NCBI RefSeq assembly: GCF_900103635.1
Contig: NZ_FMXK01000008.1
Span: 1 to 64,000, forward strand
DNA from: Butyrivibrio sp. INlla18
Lineage (GTDB): Bacteria > Bacillota > Clostridia > Lachnospirales > Lachnospiraceae
Reading direction: 5' to 3'
Length of the DNA: 64,000 nucleotides
Position numbers and translations under genes: made by a program. Under the pieces are notes generated by a model, which saw nothing but the letters and a program-made list of their open reading frames with translations, made no database searches and had not been told where the DNA came from. Positions 62,243 through 64,000 of the stretch are shown piece by piece. Positions within the stretch are counted from its first letter, which is position 1, and each line of letters starts with the position of its first letter.

Positions 62243-64000
62243 ATGAACGAAGCATGGAGAGGTTTTAAAGGAACCCACTGGCTGGATGATGTTAATGTAA
62301 GGGATTTCATCCAGAATAACTACACACAGTATGATGGAGATGAGAGCTTCCTCGCAGATGCTACAGATGCTACTAACAAGCTCTGGGGCAGATTACAGGA
62401 GCTTCAGAAAGAAGAGAGAGAAAAGGGCGGCGTACTTGAGTGCGAGACAGAAGTTGTATCTAGCCTTACAGCATATGGCCCTGGCTACATCGACGAGTCT
62501 ATGAAGGATCTTGAGAAGATCGTTGGTCTTCAGACAGACAAGCCTCTTAAGAGAGCATTCATGCCATTCGGTGGTATCAAGATGGCTGAGGAAGCTGCTG
62601 AGACTTACGGATACAAGGTAAACGAGAAGTTCCACAAGATCTTCACAGAGTACCACAAGACTCACAACCAGGCTGTATTTGATGCTTACACACCTGAGAT
62701 GAGACTTGCTAGACACAGCCACATCGTAACAGGTCTTCCTGATACATACGGCCGTGGACGTATCGTAGGCGACTACAGAAGAGTTGCTCTTTACGGTATT
62801 GATTTCCTTATCGCTAAGAAGCAGGAAGATTACAACAACTGCGGCGATGGCACAATGCTTGATCACATCATTCGTCAGAGAGAAGAGATCTCAGAGCAGA
62901 TCAGAGCTCTTAAGGGAATGAAGGAAATGGCTGCTGTATACGGATTCGATATTTCACAGCCAGCTAAGAACGCAAAAGAAGCTATTCAGTGGCTTTACTT
63001 TGGATATCTTGCAGCTATCAAGACTCAGAACGGTGCTGCTATGTCTGTTGGACGTGTTTCAACATTCCTTGATATCTATATTGAGAGAGATCTTAAAGAG
63101 GGAACACTTACAGAGTCAGAGGCTCAGGAGCTTATCGACCACATGACAATGAAGTTCAGAATGGTTAAGTTTGCTCGTATCCCTTCATACAACAACCTCT
63201 TCTCAGGAGACCCAGTTTGGGCAACACTTGAGGTTGGTGGACTTGGTATGGATGGTCGCCACATGGTTACAAAGAACGACTACAGATTCCTCCACACACT
63301 TGAGAACATGGGACCTTCACCAGAGCCTAACCTTACTGTTCTTTACACATCAAAGCTTCCAGCTACATTCAAGAAGTATGCTGCTAAGATTTCTGTTACA
63401 ACATCTTCAATCCAGTACGAGAACGATGATGTTATGAGACCTATCTGGGGTGATGACTACAGCATCTGCTGCTGCGTATCTGCTACACAGACTGGTAAAG
63501 AGATGCAGTTCTTCGGTGCTAGAGCAAACCTTGCTAAGTGTCTTCTTTACGCTATCAACGGTGGTAAGGACGAGAAGTTCCTCACAAAAGATGGTAAGCA
63601 CATGCAGGTTGGACCAGAGATGGCTCCTATCACATCAGAAGTTCTTGACTATGATGAAGTTATGCACAAGTATGACATCATGATGGATTGGCTTGCAGGA
63701 CTCTATGTAAACATCCTCAACCTTATCCAGTACATGCATGACAAGTACTACTACGAAGCAGCTGAGATGGCTCTTATCGATACAAACGTAAGACGTACAT
63801 TCGCTACAGGTATCGCTGGTTTCTCACACGTTGTAGATTCACTTTCAGCTATTAAGTATGCAAAGGTTTCAACTGTTCGTGATGAGTCTGGTCTTGTAGT
63901 TGATTACAAGATCGAGGGAGACTTCCCAAGATATGGTAACGATGATGAGAGAGCTGATGAGATCGCTGTATGGCTTCTTAAGACATTCATGAAGAAGATC
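62243..64000 (+). CDS. pflB: pyruvate formate-lyase, 5' part (partial)
   Basis: Cleaves pyruvate with CoA to acetyl-CoA and formate, the main anaerobic pyruvate route. 586 codons are visible; the family is about 740-760 residues, so the C-terminus with the glycyl-radical site is cut off. It begins [21 protein letters not shown], and [24 protein letters not shown] and [21 protein letters not shown] are conserved. The active-site Cys pair is here a run of three, [16 protein letters not shown], near residues 405-412. AAGGAGAT stands 6 nt before ATG 62243. Codon bias indicates high expression. Confidence 0.97.
   Translation, partial: MNEAWRGFKGTHWLDDVNVRDFIQNNYTQYDGDESFLADATDATNKLWGRLQELQKEEREKGGVLECETEVVSSLTAYGPGYIDESMKDLEKIVGLQTDKPLKRAFMPFGGIKMAEEAAETYGYKVNEKFHKIFTEYHKTHNQAVFDAYTPEMRLARHSHIVTGLPDTYGRGRIVGDYRRVALYGIDFLIAKKQEDYNNCGDGTMLDHIIRQREEISEQIRALKGMKEMAAVYGFDISQPAKNAKEAIQWLYFGYLAAIKTQNGAAMSVGRVSTFLDIYIERDLKEGTLTESEAQELIDHMTMKFRMVKFARIPSYNNLFSGDPVWATLEVGGLGMDGRHMVTKNDYRFLHTLENMGPSPEPNLTVLYTSKLPATFKKYAAKISVTTSSIQYENDDVMRPIWGDDYSICCCVSATQTGKEMQFFGARANLAKCLLYAINGGKDEKFLTKDGKHMQVGPEMAPITSEVLDYDEVMHKYDIMMDWLAGLYVNILNLIQYMHDKYYYEAAEMALIDTNVRRTFATGIAGFSHVVDSLSAIKYAKVSTVRDESGLVVDYKIEGDFPRYGNDDERADEIAVWLLKTFMKKI

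Noticed and set aside
62393..62866. 157-codon open frame on the minus strand inside pflB
   Set aside because: It runs antisense to the strongly conserved pyruvate formate-lyase sequence; its product is Leu/Val/Ser-rich without family features, and no ribosome binding site was seen.

Overview
The window reads as chromosomal DNA of a low-GC anaerobic Firmicute of the Lachnospiraceae, most like Butyrivibrio or Pseudobutyrivibrio. This is inferred from gene content and order, not from a database search. The evidence is: gene neighbourhoods shared with Bacillus (decarboxylase-NMP kinase-yaaR-holB-ricT-trmN6-rsmI and uvrC-hprK-murB-rapZ-whiA-crh), a pyruvate formate-lyase system with an FNR-type regulator, an ATP-type PEP carboxykinase, and many carbohydrate genes. 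No phage, insertion sequence or CRISPR array was seen.

Layout. 1-1070: 3' end of a 23S rRNA gene, then six tRNA genes (Asp, Val, Thr, Tyr, initiator Met, Phe) and a terminator; no 5S gene lies between them. 1164-10568: a tightly packed co-directional run with an HD protein, a PLP decarboxylase, pyruvate kinase, a guanylate kinase-like protein, YaaR, DNA polymerase III delta', RicT, TrmN6, RsmI and a GH27 alpha-galactosidase. 10738-13107: PEP carboxykinase and an unknown protein. 13121-17779: a divergent sugar symporter and a GH38 alpha-mannosidase. 17843-32523: an unknown repeat-containing protein, a PHP-domain hydrolase, an AraC regulator, a GH105/ROK/lyase-like operon, and a myo-inositol catabolism set (iolC, iolD, iolB, iolE, iolG) plus an iron alcohol dehydrogenase. 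32654-39140: a five-gene oligopeptide/oligosaccharide-type ABC transporter. 39399-44599: an LplB/YtcP-type sugar ABC transporter without its own ATPase, then a ROK fructokinase and NagB. 44674-48728: divergent pyrG and ftsH. 48793-55681: uvrC, hprK, glucokinase, murB, rapZ, whiA and a Crh-like protein. 55977-60525: an acetyltransferase, a Na/Pi transporter, a serine hydrolase and a Nudix hydrolase. 60556-64000: an FNR-type regulator, pflA and the 5' part of pflB.

How the parts fit. The middle third looks like an accessory carbon-use island: glycosidases and importers supply galactose, mannose, unsaturated uronic-acid sugars, inositol and amino sugars, and ROK kinases and Iol enzymes feed them into glycolysis. 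Four intergenic regions in the island share a DNA motif, and two of those also share an 18-bp-stem, 11-nt-loop hairpin with a compensatory base-pair change. This suggests one regulon, possibly under the AraC-family protein encoded inside it. HPr kinase and a Crh-like protein that has Glu in place of the catalytic His15 sit in the cell-wall/DNA-repair cluster and probably signal glycolytic state. A symmetric FNR box upstream of pflB matches the recognition helix of the FNR-type regulator two genes upstream.

The most notable observations are the shared motif plus hairpin leader (18.6 and 26.2 kb), the Crh-like protein with Glu15, the 185-bp palindromic element at 30.1-30.3 kb, the FNR box/regulator match, and the triple-cysteine active site of the pyruvate formate-lyase.
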